From NCBI GenBank assembly GCA_009809945.1, contig WTPW01000996.1, positions 107,358 to 171,357 of the forward strand: a stretch of 64,000 nt of DNA. Direction: 5' to 3'. The number at the start of each line of letters is the position of its first letter. The stretch's first letter is position 1. The position numbers and the translations under genes are program-made. Positions 22,626 through 33,749 of the stretch are shown piece after piece. This stretch comes from Gigaspora margarita. Taxonomy: Eukaryota > Glomeromycota > Glomeromycetes > Diversisporales > Gigasporaceae. The notes under the pieces were generated by a model that did not search any database, was not told where the DNA came from, and was given only the letters and a program-made list of their open reading frames with translations.

Positions 22626-23173
22626 AAGTAAAAACTTTGACATAAAAAAATAAAAAATATATATATATAATAATAAAAATATAACAGTCAGCTAATATGT
22701 TACATAAAAATTTTTTATATATAAAATTACTATAAGATTTGAATTCATGATGTTTTTTTTCCTACTTAGATAATAGAAGTAGGTTACCTTGTAAGAAAAA
22801 TGAGTTATCTATATACTAAAGTTAAAATTTATCGTATTTTATGATAAAACTTTTTCTTATTAGGTAACCTATTTTGGGCTCTTAAGCAAAGTTGTTTAGC
22901 ATATAATTTTATTTATATTTAAAATCAAAACATGCTTTTTTGAGCCTTTTACCAAGTGAAAAATAGGATTAAAGTTGAAAAAAATTTTTTCTAAAAAACT
23001 TTTTTAGAAAATTTTTTTTCTAACTTTAACCCCATTGTTCACTTAGTAAAAGGTTTGACAACAATGCCGAAATAAAAAACGATGCCAAAAGGCACATTTT
23101 AATTTTAAATACAAGTAAAGTTATATGCTGAACAACTTTGCTTAAAAGCCCAAAGTAGGTTACCTAATAAGAT

Positions 23174-23471
23174 AATTGGTTAAAGCAGAGGGTATTTTGA
23201 AAAATAATCTAATTTAACATTTATTTAGATTAAGGTTAGGACTAGAGTTATTTGTGTTATATTTAAAAGAACCTATTAGTAAAATTGCCTCCCTGACATA
23301 TTTTATTAATGTATCAAAGTAGGTTTAGACTATTGTTTCTTGTATTTTTTGCATTTTTCTCTTTTTTCACTTGTTTTGTTTTTTCAGGATGATCTAGTTA
23401 GTCAAAATTTCGCAATTTGATTGGTCAATCGTCTGTTGATCATCAAAAATTCTCTCCGCTTTAACCTATCT
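23174..23471. mobile_element. MULE-derived MITE with 10-bp target duplication
   Basis: Flanked by CCTAATAAGA at 23164-23173 and 23472-23481. The ends read TAATTGGTTAAAGCAGAG and, in complement, AGATAGGTTAAAGCGGAG. The GGTTAAAGCRGAG core matches the TIR of the MULE at 16083-20013, so it is probably mobilised by that family. The 10-bp duplication is also MULE-like. No coding sequence. Confidence 0.9.
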
Positions 23472-23639
23472 CCTAATAAGAAAAAAAGTTTTATCATGAA
23501 ATACAATAAATTTTAACTTTAGTTTATAGATAACTCATTTTTCTTACAAGATAATCTACTTTTGTAGCCTAAGTAAAGTTGTTCAGAGCGGTTTTTATAC
23601 ATACTTTTTATTTTAAAATCAAAAATATTTGGTTTTGTA

Positions 23640-24300
23640 GGATGTGACACTTTAGAAAAGTGATCAAGATATCACTCCCAAGCAACAAATTGACAGTTCG
23701 AATTCTACTAACAATGTTTTAGAGTTAAATCTGTGTTCGGTAATTGTGTCTTATAATCAGTTGAATGCAAAACCTGTAATCTTGGTTTTACCATCTTGAA
23801 TGGGAGCTCATGGGCCAATAGTGTACAATATCACAAGTCTAAGAAACTGGAAAAACTTACAAGAACCCGTTTGACAAAATCTGAGTTAGAAGATAGTGAA
23901 AATTAGTCCTTACGGTATATGCCAAAGAAAGTGGTACTATGATCAGAACAAACCTAATGAGGGCAGGTAGCCTTTGGTTACCAAATCTGGGTGATAGTAC
24001 ATGTATAGGACATGGAAGTTGTTCTAGTAGGCATTATATGCGAGAGTAAAATAGCCTTTAGATTATTGATTATCTAAAAAGGGTTGTGGCCTTACAATAT
24101 CTACTTAATGTGGTGCATTGGGTAGTAATAGGAGGACCATGAACTAGAGAGTTTAAATAGACAATTTCTGTAGTTGGGTTGTAGGTATGGCAGCTAGTAT
24201 AGAACCTTTAGCAGACTACTTAAATTAGTTCCAAAAGTGCATGTGTATCTAGTTGTATTCTCATTCATGTAACAAATATTATATCACTATAACTTATAAT
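23640..24300 (+). mobile_element. SINE-like element, copy B
   Basis: A diverged copy of 21690-22625. The box B region reads CAGTTCGAATTCTA at about 23693-23706. It keeps the CCATCTTGAATGGGAGC block, CCGTTTGACAAAATC, and the 3' blocks GTTTAAATAGACAATT, GTTGGGTTGTAGGTATGGC and CTAGTTGTATTCTCAT. It is inserted in the right arm of fold-back family B. Confidence 0.6.
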
Positions 24301-24503
24301 AAAATTCTAGCTATAGCACATGGCCTCTATACTTCAAAAAAAAATATATTTGTTTTCAGCAAAGTTACATTTTTATTTTGTGCAAAATTAGTGAGATTTT
24401 TAAGCTAAATTTTTTTTCTTCTCCTTTTGTTCTATATTCCCAAAAATTTAATTTTAGATTAATATATAGAGGAAAGATATCATGAATTCAAAACATATAG
24501 TAA

Positions 24504-24669
24504 GGGGCGTGCCATTTATTATGTAATATTTTTTACTTAGTAGGCACATTTATCTATATATAGTATGATCACTTTATCTAATTCAGATTGGTTAATATAA
24601 TATATAGATGTGATCACTACTTCTAACCATATATCCATAGTAAAAATTATGTAATAAATGGTATGCTCC
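24504..24669. mobile_element. Tourist-like MITE, copy 2
   Basis: 166 bp, exactly the length of copy 1, from GGGGCGTGCC to GGTATGCTCC, flanked by TAA at 24501-24503 and 24670-24672. TIR core CCATTTATTATGTAATATT. Confidence 0.9.
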
Positions 24670-24746
24670 TAACTTTATATATTTTTTTATAAATTTATAT
24701 ATAACAGAAACTTAGTTATAAATAGTATAACAAATCAGTTGACTAA

Positions 24747-25601
24747 GGATCTTCCGTAACTCTATCTGCTGATCACTTGTACCAACATATATGCTAACAC
24801 TTCAGAAGTAACGTCTCAAAAAACAGTGGAAGAACTAAGAAAAACATGCATCTAGGCAGCTATTTTTTAGGGATACAGTTAACTGAGTATCTGCTAATAG
24901 CTTTAGAGTTTGTCACTCACCGCTTCAGCTTTGGCACTTGTCGTTTAAAGATAAAGTTCATAGACTACCTGCTGACAAGCTTAGAGTTTATCACTTACCA
25001 AAATAGCTGGGGTTTGGAAAAGAATACTTGGTGGCGCTCTGATGGAAATGGGACCTTACAGGAAAAACTACTGTCTCTACTTTGGCTACAAGTAGACTTT
25101 TTGGTGTCGTTGGTTTGTGAAGAATTTTCAGAAAAGTGGGTATTTCGGCGTACCCCCTCCAAACCATCTGTAGTGTTTACTGCTCCCAAAAAGAAAAGAT
25201 ACCGACCAAATTGGATATACCTGTCACGAGTAGCTTGAAAACAAGTGACGTGGACTGACGTGCGAGACTCTTGGAGAACCCACTTAAAGAAAATTCTAGA
25301 AGCTTTTTTCAAGCAGTCCGGTCTATATGACTGCTTTTCATTTAACATATTGGGGCCTGGGCTGGTTTTTGGCTGGGCAAGGTTATCGATGTTATCAATT
25401 TTTATTTTAAAGTCTGACAGGTTATCGTAAAGATAGTTTGTTCAGCTAATTCTGGGCCTCAGATAAAGATTGAATGGTAATGGAAGGCCATCATGAAGTC
25501 TGAGTTCTTATTTTTCAATATTTGTAAAATATTATTCTTTGTATGTAATAATATTAAATTCAATAAAGAAATCTCTGGTTGTAAAACGAAAAAAAAAAAC
25601 A
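24747..25601 (+). mobile_element. Retroposed sequence with poly(A) tail and 18-bp target duplication, unidentified
   Basis: A direct repeat of 18 bp (AACAAATCAGTTGACTAA) stands at 24729-24746 and 25602-25619. Between them is a less AT-rich 855-bp segment with AATAAA at 25562 and an A tract at 25588-25599 just before the right repeat. These are hallmarks of LINE-mediated retrotransposition. It contains an internal tandem pair of about 87 bp (GTATCTGCTAATAGCTTTAGAGTTT against CTACCTGCTGACAAGCTTAGAGTTT). The frame 24846-25238 is open but unrecognised. It could be a 5'-truncated LINE tail, a SINE or a processed gene copy. Confidence 0.8.
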
Positions 25602-25619
25602 AACAAATCAGTTGACTAA

Positions 25620-26253
25620 TAATTTTTTAAAGATTTTAATATTTATCACTAGTATGATGTATCGCTACCTCCTGATCGACCAATCATTTTGTTTGTTTGT
25701 TTTTATATCATCGGCAAATTTTATATATAGATATATATCGATTACTAACTGATAAGATATATATCGATACTTAACACCCCTGTCGATTATTATCGATAGT
25801 GATAGTAATTGATATATATCCGGTTAATCAATATATATCAAATATGATATCAATTAATAATTATTATATTCACATAATCATGCTTTTTGTGAATTTTTAA
25901 ATGTTTTACAGGTTTTCGCAAGTTTTCACAATTTAATATAAAATTTTATATTTTTTATTTATTATTATTATACATTATATTTTAAATTAAATATATGTTT
26001 TTACTCAATATTATATATTTTATTATATATTAATATATATTCTTTACAATAAAAAAAAAAACAACAAAAAAACAAAACCAAAAAAATAATGAAAAAAAAC
26101 GAAAATGAAAAATAGTAATATTTTAAACTACTTTCGCACTTTGTCGATAAAAATACTAGCCCTATATACTTATTTCCTCATTCTACAGTTGGCTCTTCTT
26201 TGTTTTAACTATCGTATTCACTTATATTCGCTTGTATTCGCTTATATTCGCTT
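25620..26253. repeat. ATATATCGATT-rich region and satellite-flanking segment, copy 2
   Basis: GATATATATCG motifs are dense at 25720-25860. The segment 26120-26222 matches the flank of the 21-bp satellite (5238-5370). It leads into TTATATTCGCTT repeats at 26220-26253 that run into the assembly gap. Confidence 0.6.
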
Positions 26254-27163
26254 NNNNNNNNNNNNNNNNNNNNNNNNNNNNNNNNNNNNNNNNNNNNNNN
26301 NNNNNNNNNNNNNNNNNNNNNNNNNNNNNNNNNNNNNNNNNNNNNNNNNNNNNNNNNNNNNNNNNNNNNNNNNNNNNNNNNNNNNNNNNNNNNNNNNNNN
26401 NNNNNNNNNNNNNNNNNNNNNNNNNNNNNNNNNNNNNNNNNNNNNNNNNNNNNNNNNNNNNNNNNNNNNNNNNNNNNNNNNNNNNNNNNNNNNNNNNNNN
26501 NNNNNNNNNNNNNNNNNNNNNNNNNNNNNNNNNNNNNNNNNNNNNNNNNNNNNNNNNNNNNNNNNNNNNNNNNNNNNNNNNNNNNNNNNNNNNNNNNNNN
26601 NNNNNNNNNNNNNNNNNNNNNNNNNNNNNNNNNNNNNNNNNNNNNNNNNNNNNNNNNNNNNNNNNNNNNNNNNNNNNNNNNNNNNNNNNNNNNNNNNNNN
26701 NNNNNNNNNNNNNNNNNNNNNNNNNNNNNNNNNNNNNNNNNNNNNNNNNNNNNNNNNNNNNNNNNNNNNNNNNNNNNNNNNNNNNNNNNNNNNNNNNNNN
26801 NNNNNNNNNNNNNNNNNNNNNNNNNNNNNNNNNNNNNNNNNNNNNNNNNNNNNNNNNNNNNNNNNNNNNNNNNNNNNNNNNNNNNNNNNNNNNNNNNNNN
26901 NNNNNNNNNNNNNNNNNNNNNNNNNNNNNNNNNNNNNNNNNNNNNNNNNNNNNNNNNNNNNNNNNNNNNNNNNNNNNNNNNNNNNNNNNNNNNNNNNNNN
27001 NNNNNNNNNNNNNNNNNNNNNNNNNNNNNNNNNNNNNNNNNNNNNNNNNNNNNNNNNNNNNNNNNNNNNNNNNNNNNNNNNNNNNNNNNNNNNNNNNNNN
27101 NNNNNNNNNNNNNNNNNNNNNNNNNNNNNNNNNNNNNNNNNNNNNNNNNNNNNNNNNNNNNNN
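26254..27163. other. Assembly gap (910 N)
   Basis: The sequence is unknown. The left edge is a tandem TTATATTCGCTT array, so the gap is probably a collapsed satellite. All long frames across it are artefacts. Confidence 0.95.
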
Positions 27164-27560
27164 AAAAAAAAAACAAATAGATAAAAAAAAATAAAAAAAA
27201 TAATTATCAAAGATCATTATTTTTATATGATGCACATGGATGCGCAACTGTGCAAAAATAAATAAAAAAAATAAATAAATAAATAAAATAAATAAAAAAA
27301 AAATAAAATCGTTAACGATCTATTATAGTGATTAATATCTATTAATCGTTATATATCATTTCAATAAGTACGATTAAAATCGATTAATAGATATATAGTG
27401 ATTTATATTTTATTTACGCTATATATCGATTATAGATACATATCGGTATAAACTAGTTTATCGATATATATCGTTAATTTTTAATCGATATATATTGATT
27501 AATTGTTATATATTGATATGAATCTACATAAAAAATTTTCCAATGATTAATTAAAACAAA
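27164..27560. repeat. AAATAAAT tract and ATATCGATT repeats
   Basis: An A-rich tract to 27310, then GATATATATCG-type repeats to 27520, mirroring those at 25720-25860. Together with the gap this looks like a single fold-back structure with a satellite core. Confidence 0.5.
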
Positions 27561-28460
27561 ACAAATAGTAGCTGTATTATGATTAGGGGTTGGGTTTAGC
27601 AGTGCAAGAGTTAAAAGGCCCTCCTAACCCAAAATTTTGCAAAGAATTTTTTTTGTTAAGAAAAAGTATAGTTTCTTAGTCAAAATTTTAAGTTAGAAGT
27701 AATTTTTTAAAAAAAAATTATTTTGCTTTGATTTTATATTACATCTGATCCTGCATCCTGATTGGTTGTTCAGGAGTAGTGAAGTATCGCACTTGCGATG
27801 AATAATAACTCTCTTTTTTAATATTTAAATAAGCAATCTGATTTAAATTTATATACCTGTTTTTTGGTTTTTTATAATTTTTTATTAGACTAATTAATAA
27901 ACAATTACTAATTGATAATAATAATAAGCAAATGAATTAATGAATATTATATAACTAAATGCACATTTATTTTAACTAAATGATCAAACCAAATATAAGA
28001 ATAGTGTTTATAAATGCTTTTATTATCTGAACTTGATAGTTCTCAAATATTTTCTAGAAAGAATTTATACAACACAGATGCGATGTTGTCGCATCTGTTG
28101 CAGATCATAAGATCATGTGTAATATAAAATCAAACCAACTAAAATAAACCATTTTTTGTTGGTTAGGGTGAGCTAAGAGTATTGTGTAGGCGGGGGAGGG
28201 GTGTTTTATAGTAAAATTTTGCAAGGAATTTTTTTTGTTAAAACTCGAAAAGTAGTTTCATATACTAAATTTTGAGTTATGACCGATTTTTGACAAACGA
28301 ATGTTTTGTTTTGAAATTTTCTGATTGTGCTACATTACACGTGATTTAAATTTTGATTGGTCGATCATGTAAAAGCGACATATAAGTTATGTCGCACTAT
28401 GCGATGAATAAATGTACTCTATTTTCTAATATAATTTGTATCATTTAGACAATTAGATAA
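27560..28460. repeat. Two direct copies of a dispersed repeat
   Basis: 27610-27830 and 28180-28430 share the blocks AAAATTTTGCAA.GAATTTTTTTTGTTA, a TTACAYSTGAT block followed by TTTGATTGGT-like sequence, and GCGATGAATAA. Related blocks (ATCAGGTGTAACGTG) occur many times at 59220-60470. No coding potential seen. Confidence 0.6.
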
Positions 28461-29129
28461 TTTTAAATAAATATAAATCTTAAAATTTAACTAGTTAAAA
28501 TAATTATATAGAAATAAAAGTAATTGCAGCTCTATGTTAATCATGATTACAATTCTTTTAGCAAATTAGATTATTTAGAACCATATTAAGAAAGAGGAAT
28601 TTAAAATAATAAAAATTTTTAAAAAATAGTACTATTAGCAATTTATTGTTAAGAAATAGTTTGTTAGAAAAATAATAATAAAGCAAATTAAATTTTATAA
28701 AAAAATCAGGATTAAATATTAAATTTTTCTAAATAATAATAAGTTTTATAAAGTTATACAATATTATTTTTAGAAAAAATGTGCTTGTCACCAGTAGTGC
28801 AGTAACCAGATTTGGGTTAGAGTTAAATTTAGAGTTAAAAGTAGATTTATTATATAATAAAACGCCTCAAGAACCATTTTTTGCTAGTTACAAACAATGG
28901 TTTCATGGTTATAATTTTAAGTTATTGTGATTTGTAATTTTTTTGAATTCTCTTGTCATACCTAATCTTGCAATTTGATTGGCTCAGAACTGTCACTACC
29001 AGTTCCAAATAGATTTACCCTTATTTTTAAACTATATTTGCTTAAAATTTTTAAAAATATTTACAATTTTTTAAATAAAATAAAATTTTATTAAGAACAT
29101 AGAGTATACTATATTTTTTTTAAGGGAAT
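28460..29129. other. AT-rich region
   Basis: Short GGGTTAGAGTTA-type tracts near 28812-28850, otherwise AT-rich. Nothing recognised. Confidence 0.35.
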
Positions 29130-29770
29130 ATAAATTTATCACACATGTGACATGTCGCACCCCTGTGATTTGATCAAGCAAATTGCTTAATTTTGTAGGC
29201 AAAAAAATTTTTTTTAAAATTAAAGTTTTTACTTAATAAAGTGTAAAATATATATATAATAGTATATTATATAATGTAAAATTTTATCCTGAACAACCTT
29301 TTCTAAGTTAAAAAGATAGATTTTCTTAGTAAAATAAGATGTTTTATAAGAAAAAACAAAAATTTTAAAAGTTAGCATATATAAAACTTTTTTTACTAAA
29401 ATCATCTATCTTTTAACTTAAAAAAAGTTGTTTAGCATAAAATTTACATATAATACTTAAACATAAATATAGATTAAATTAGTAAAAAAAAAAAGTTTTA
29501 TATGTACTAATATTGAAAATTTTTGTTTTTCTTATAAAATGTCTTTTTTTACTAAGATAATCTATGTTCATAACTTAGAAAAAGTTGTTCAGAATAAAAT
29601 TTTATACTATATATTTTGTTATCGCTTATTTATTTTTATATTTTACTAGTAAAATTTTTAGTTTTTTAAAAAAATTTTCTGCCTACAAAATTGAGTAATA
29701 TTTGATTGGTCGAATTACAGGGTGCAACATGTCACAGGTGCGGCAAATTTCTATTCCCTTTTTTTAAATA
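29130..29770. mobile_element. Fold-back element, about 640 bp
   Basis: Inverted arms: ATGTGACATGTCGCACCCCTGTGATTTG then TTTTGTAGGCAAAAAAATT on the left, and the complement (TTGCCTACAAAATTGAG region and GCAACATGTCACAGG) on the right. The interior carries three inverted or direct CTAAGTTAAAAAGAT-like blocks. Confidence 0.7.
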
Positions 29771-30200
29771 TATTTTATAAACTTTTTAAGAAAATTTTTT
29801 AAAATTATTTATAAAACTATACTATTCAGTGCCTTATGCACTTTGTGTTTTCTATTTTTAATATCTTGAAATTTTACTAGAATAACTTTTGTTGTACTTC
29901 TAACAAAAATAGGGTTCTCACAATTTTGTATTAATTTTGATTCTAATTCTAACTTCAATCTAACTTTAAATAAAATTAATTATTAATACATTAGAGAATA
30001 CAAAGTACATAGGTGAACTATTTAAATTATTTCTATTATTAAAGTTTGAAGTGTTTGTTTTAAAATTTTTATTATAAAATTTTTTAAAAAATAACTAATT
30101 TTTATTTGGAGTAATATCACCTGATGTTCTAAAATTTTTATTAAAAAATAAGTTTTATTAAAGTTGGAGTTAGGTTAGCTTTAATTAGAATAGAAGGCTT
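29771..30200. other. AT-rich spacer
   Basis: No gene or clear repeat. Confidence 0.35.
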
Positions 30201-30204
30201 TATA

Positions 30205-30665
30205 TACTTTACAGAAACTAGTACTTTTTTTTAGATGAGTTTAAGATAGTTTAAGATAATATTAAAGTTATTAATATTATTTTTTTTATAATTAAAAGAT
30301 TATTTTAAGATTTAAAATCTAAAAATAATAATATTATTATAGTTTAATAATTATAAATTATTATAAGATAATTATANNATTATTGGTTAAGATTATTTTA
30401 AGATGTTTTTAAGATTTTACTAAGATTTTTTTAAGATGATAATAAGATTATTTTAAGATTATTTTAAGATTACTATAAGATTATTTTAAGATTATTTTAA
30501 GATGGTTTTAAGATTATTATAAGATAAGATTATTATAAGATTATTTTAAGATTATTATAAGATTATTAGAAGTATCATAAGATTATTATAAGATATAATT
30601 TTGATAATTTTATTATAATCTTTAAGATTATAATAAATCAATGGAAAAAAATTAGGTAGTTTCTG
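30205..30665. mobile_element. TIR-flanked AAGATTATTTT minisatellite
   Basis: Tandem AAGATTATTTT / AAGATTATTATA units (30240-30640) are enclosed by inverted TATACTTTACAGAAACTA (about 30211) and its complement TAGTTTCTGTAAAGTATA (about 30657). Two unknown bases at 30376-30377 show the array was hard to assemble. Confidence 0.65.
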
Positions 30666-30729
30666 TAAAGTATACAAAATTTAATGAGAAATACTTTTGC
30701 TAAGATGCCAAAGTATAATTCTCATAATA

Positions 30730-31260
30730 AAATTTTAATTTGTAATTTGCAAATAAGAGAAAGATGATTGATAATTAGTGGGTACATTTTATATCAAAAC
30801 AATTAATACTCATAATTTGAAACCAATTTTAAAATTTCTCAATTTTGCCAAATTAATAGTTTTTGTATTTTTATAAAAATTGTAAAGGCAATTTTTTTTC
30901 TAATAGTGGTGAGATCATTACAATTGACCCAATAGATAATAAGAATTGTTTTTTTTAGTCTTTTTAATTTTATAAAATTTTTTTACAGATTTTGCAAAAA
31001 AAATTCCATATAATTATAAAGACAAAATAATAATATATTGTAATCTATTAGATCAATTTTGAAGATTTTGTTATTATTGGAAAGAGAAAAAATGTCTTAA
31101 CAATTTTTATAGAAGCGCAAAAGATATTAGCATAGCAGAAATCAAAAAATTTTAAAATTGGCTTCAAATTATAGGTATTAATTATTTTAATATAAAATGC
31201 ACTCTGCCAATCATTAATCAAATTCTTTTTATTACTCATGGATTATAAATTAAATTATTA
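30730..31260. mobile_element. Fold-back element
   Basis: The arms at about 30765-30840 and 31145-31225 are complementary (ATTTTATATCAAAACAATTAATACT and CAATTTTAAAATTT on the left). The minus-strand frame 31048-31239 lies in the right arm and is not a gene. Confidence 0.65.
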
Positions 31261-31439
31261 AAGTTTTTTGGAGGTTTTTTTCTTTGCTTTGTTTTGATTA
31301 TACAAGATTCAAAGACCTAATTGGTTTTTGTACAACTAGGTAATGTCACCTTAGATAAAAATTAGCAACATTTAAATATTTTAATTTTTTTAAATTTTGT
31401 ATTTTTCTTTTTTTTTTTTAATGTTAAGGTAACCACTTA

Positions 31440-31625
31440 GATATCCTGGCACTTTATTGGTACAAACGGATTGGCTTGGTCTAAGGACTAAGCTACATAT
31501 CATATTTGTATAATGAGAGTACAACCAGCTACTTACACTTTTGGTATCATTTTACACTAGCTGCCATACCTACAACCCAACTATGGAATTGTCTATTTAA
31601 ACCCTCTGGTTTCTACCCATGTTCT
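31440..31625 (-). mobile_element. SINE-like element, 3' part (copy D)
   Basis: On the minus strand it matches the 3' end of the family: CCAGAGGGTTTAAATAGACAATT, GTTGGGTTGTAGGTATGGC and a TTGTACTCTCATTATAC-like block. The head is missing. Confidence 0.55.
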
Positions 31626-32200
31626 ATGTTCCTTCCAATATATCCTTTTCGAGAATTTACTATGAAAAATACTCTAAGGCTTTAGCCAAACACTTTATAA
31701 AGGGTATTTGCCCCTGTGGTAAACAGTGTTATAAATTCAAAAAATTTTTATTTGTGCAGACACAAAAAAAATCTCAAAAAAAAATTATGCGCATGTTATA
31801 TATATGGAGAGCCCCGATATATGCACAAATTTAAAACTATGTGTGCTGTGCCTATAATTTGGGGTGAAATTCATTTTCAAATTTTTTAATTTTAACAATA
31901 ATTTCAACAATAATTTCAACATTTTTAATATGTCTATAAATTAAATCTAAAACAATTATTGTATTTGATTTAGCTTAGTTTTAATTAATTTTTGGTATAA
32001 ATTAAATTAATTTTTAGAATATTTCTAACTATAACCAGTGGTGACTGTCACCACCCTTTTGTGTAACCCAAAAATGGCATTATCATTATGCAAATTTTAC
32101 ATACAACAATAGCATATTTTACATCATTTCGCATAATTTTTATTAGATCTCACTATTCCATCAGTTACACGCAACTAAACACACTCATACACAACTTATT
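31626..32200. other. AT-rich region
   Basis: AATTTCAACAATAATTT repeats near 31895-31925. The frame at 31619-31834 is unrecognised. Confidence 0.35.
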
Positions 32201-32213
32201 ATAAAACAAATCA

Positions 32214-32320
32214 CTTTGTGTTGCTTCGCTTGCGCTCAGCAACACCTACAGGGATCGCTTCGCTCACTCTGTTATCACTTCGCTACAGCTATCACCTTCA
32301 CTTTGCTTATTTTCCTAACC
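32214..32320. repeat. CTTCGCT-rich patch
   Basis: TTGCTTCGCTTGCGCTCAGC and similar, with repeated CTTCGCT and CACTTCGCT. The composition is unlike the surroundings. The frame over it (32218-32424) is rich in L and R and is probably an artefact. Confidence 0.5.
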
Positions 32321-32677
32321 CTATCATGCCTAACCCTATCATGAAAAACAACTATATTAGCATTCACACTAACTCTAACTATCGAAAAGGAAATATATAT
32401 AGAAGTTTGAAGTATTCACACTAACTCTATCATTCGAAAAGGGAAATACTTATAAGAATTAGAGTTCTATCTTAGTAATATGAGATTTGATATTGAATTA
32501 AATATAGAATTTGAATCAAGTATCAATAAGAGCTCTAAAGAAGAGAGAACTATGTGTAAGTAGATAAATATCTGTAAATATAAAAAACAATTTTCACCAA
32601 TACTTATCTGACGCCATGTAATAATGTTATAGTGCTTTGCATTTCACTCAAATGTACATCACATAATTTCACCATTA

Positions 32678-32981
32678 TTATCTGTCTTTAACCTTTTTCA
32701 ATGTAAAGAGAAGCCTTAGCTTTGCATAATTATTGAGATATGCTTCAGCTAAGTCCCATAACAGCTCAAGGTCCTGTTTACCATCTAATTCTACATCCCC
32801 TAACACATTTACTGCTTCGAAATATCTAATTTCACCCAGTTTCGATCAGAGAACAATTTGAACATTCTGAAAGGTTTGTATTTAAAAAAAAATATTAGAA
32901 AGTAACCAATTTGCAGTCAAATGCATTTATAAAAGAATAATACTACGCCTCACCTTCATAACTTTATTTGTAAATGCGTCA
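32678..32981 (-). pseudogene. Last exons of an unidentified gene (one in-frame stop)
   Basis: The terminal exon 32678-32866 (63 codons with stop) reads N-V-Q-I-V-L, stop, S-K-L-G-E-I-R-Y-F-E, and on through D-V-E-L-D-G-K-Q-D-L to L-F-T-L-K-K-V-K-D-R. This is an ordinary helical, charged protein composition in an AT-rich desert. It is preceded by an acceptor CTTTCAG, an intron starting GTGAGG, and a probable 28-bp exon at 32954-32981 ending K-V-M-K. The stop is TGA where CGA (Arg) would fit. I do not recognise the protein, and upstream exons are not clear. It could be a real gene end with a polymorphic stop, or a pseudogene. Confidence 0.5.
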
Positions 32982-32984
32982 CTA

Positions 32985-33690
32985 GAGATATAATTAAAAG
33001 ACATAAGAAGAAAGCACCAACTTTAAAGAAATATAGCAATTAAAATGTGAGACAAGTAATGGAAGAAACACAATTCGTCACTAAGAGATAAAAAAAACAC
33101 ATACGCAGTAAAAAAAATTAGTAAAAGAATTAAGCGAGAAGCGATCATGGCAATTCAACATCATAATGTGAAAAGTATTATTAATACGACACGTCGTAAA
33201 GCAACAAATAATACAACAGTAACAGAAAAAATATTATAATGGAAAAAATACAATACCAAATGATAAGTAACAGAGACGTGGATACAGTAAATCAGTATAT
33301 GCAAGCGTGCTTACTGTAATTCAGTGAGAAATATTTTAGCACGACACGTCGCTAAAGGACAAAGAATAAAACTGCAACAATAATAAGGAAGGTAACAGAA
33401 GAGATATGTTAGTGAAAGGGTAAGTAATATGAATGTAATTGCAGTAAATTAGAGCAATGTAAGTAATAATAAATTTTTATAAAATAAAGAAGTTAAGTTA
33501 ACTATTGTAAAACACGATCATGTATTGTACGTATATCTAGTATCTCACGTGTCTATAGTGATCATCACCATGGGTTATTTTAATAATTATTCTAATTTTT
33601 AATATTGAAAAACTAATTTTACCAATTTCATAATCAAATAATTTCAACAATTTTAACAAAAACTTCTTATTAAAAAGAGTAATTTTACCC
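32985..33690. other. Region upstream of the exon remnant, weak direct repeats
   Basis: ACGACACGTCG occurs at about 33187 and 33340 inside diverged direct repeats of about 155 bp. Similar AGTGACG-like motifs occur near 32975 and 33080. More exons could be hidden here but I could not define any. Confidence 0.35.
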
Positions 33691-33749
33691 TATCTATAGC
33701 TGTGCCTACTGCATAAATCCAATTTACATTACTGGTGGTAACCCTATAG

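Larger units (their letters stand above)
22683..24500. mobile_element. Fold-back element family B, copy 1 (with nested insertions)
   Basis: Inverted arms share AAGTAGGTTACCTTGTAAGAAAA, CTAAAGTTAAAATTTATCGT and AAAGTTGTTTAGAGCAT-like blocks. The right arm is split by the SINE-like element at 23640-24300 and the left-centre by the MULE-derived MITE at 23174-23471. The related copy 2 is at 60690-62093. Non-coding. Confidence 0.8.

Noticed and set aside
24846-25238. 130-codon frame in the retrocopy as a real gene
   Set aside because: Contains an internal duplication, shows no family signature, and lies inside a sequence bounded by target duplications and poly(A).
26105-27247. Five long open frames across the gap
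   Set aside because: They consist almost entirely of unknown bases, so they are artefacts.
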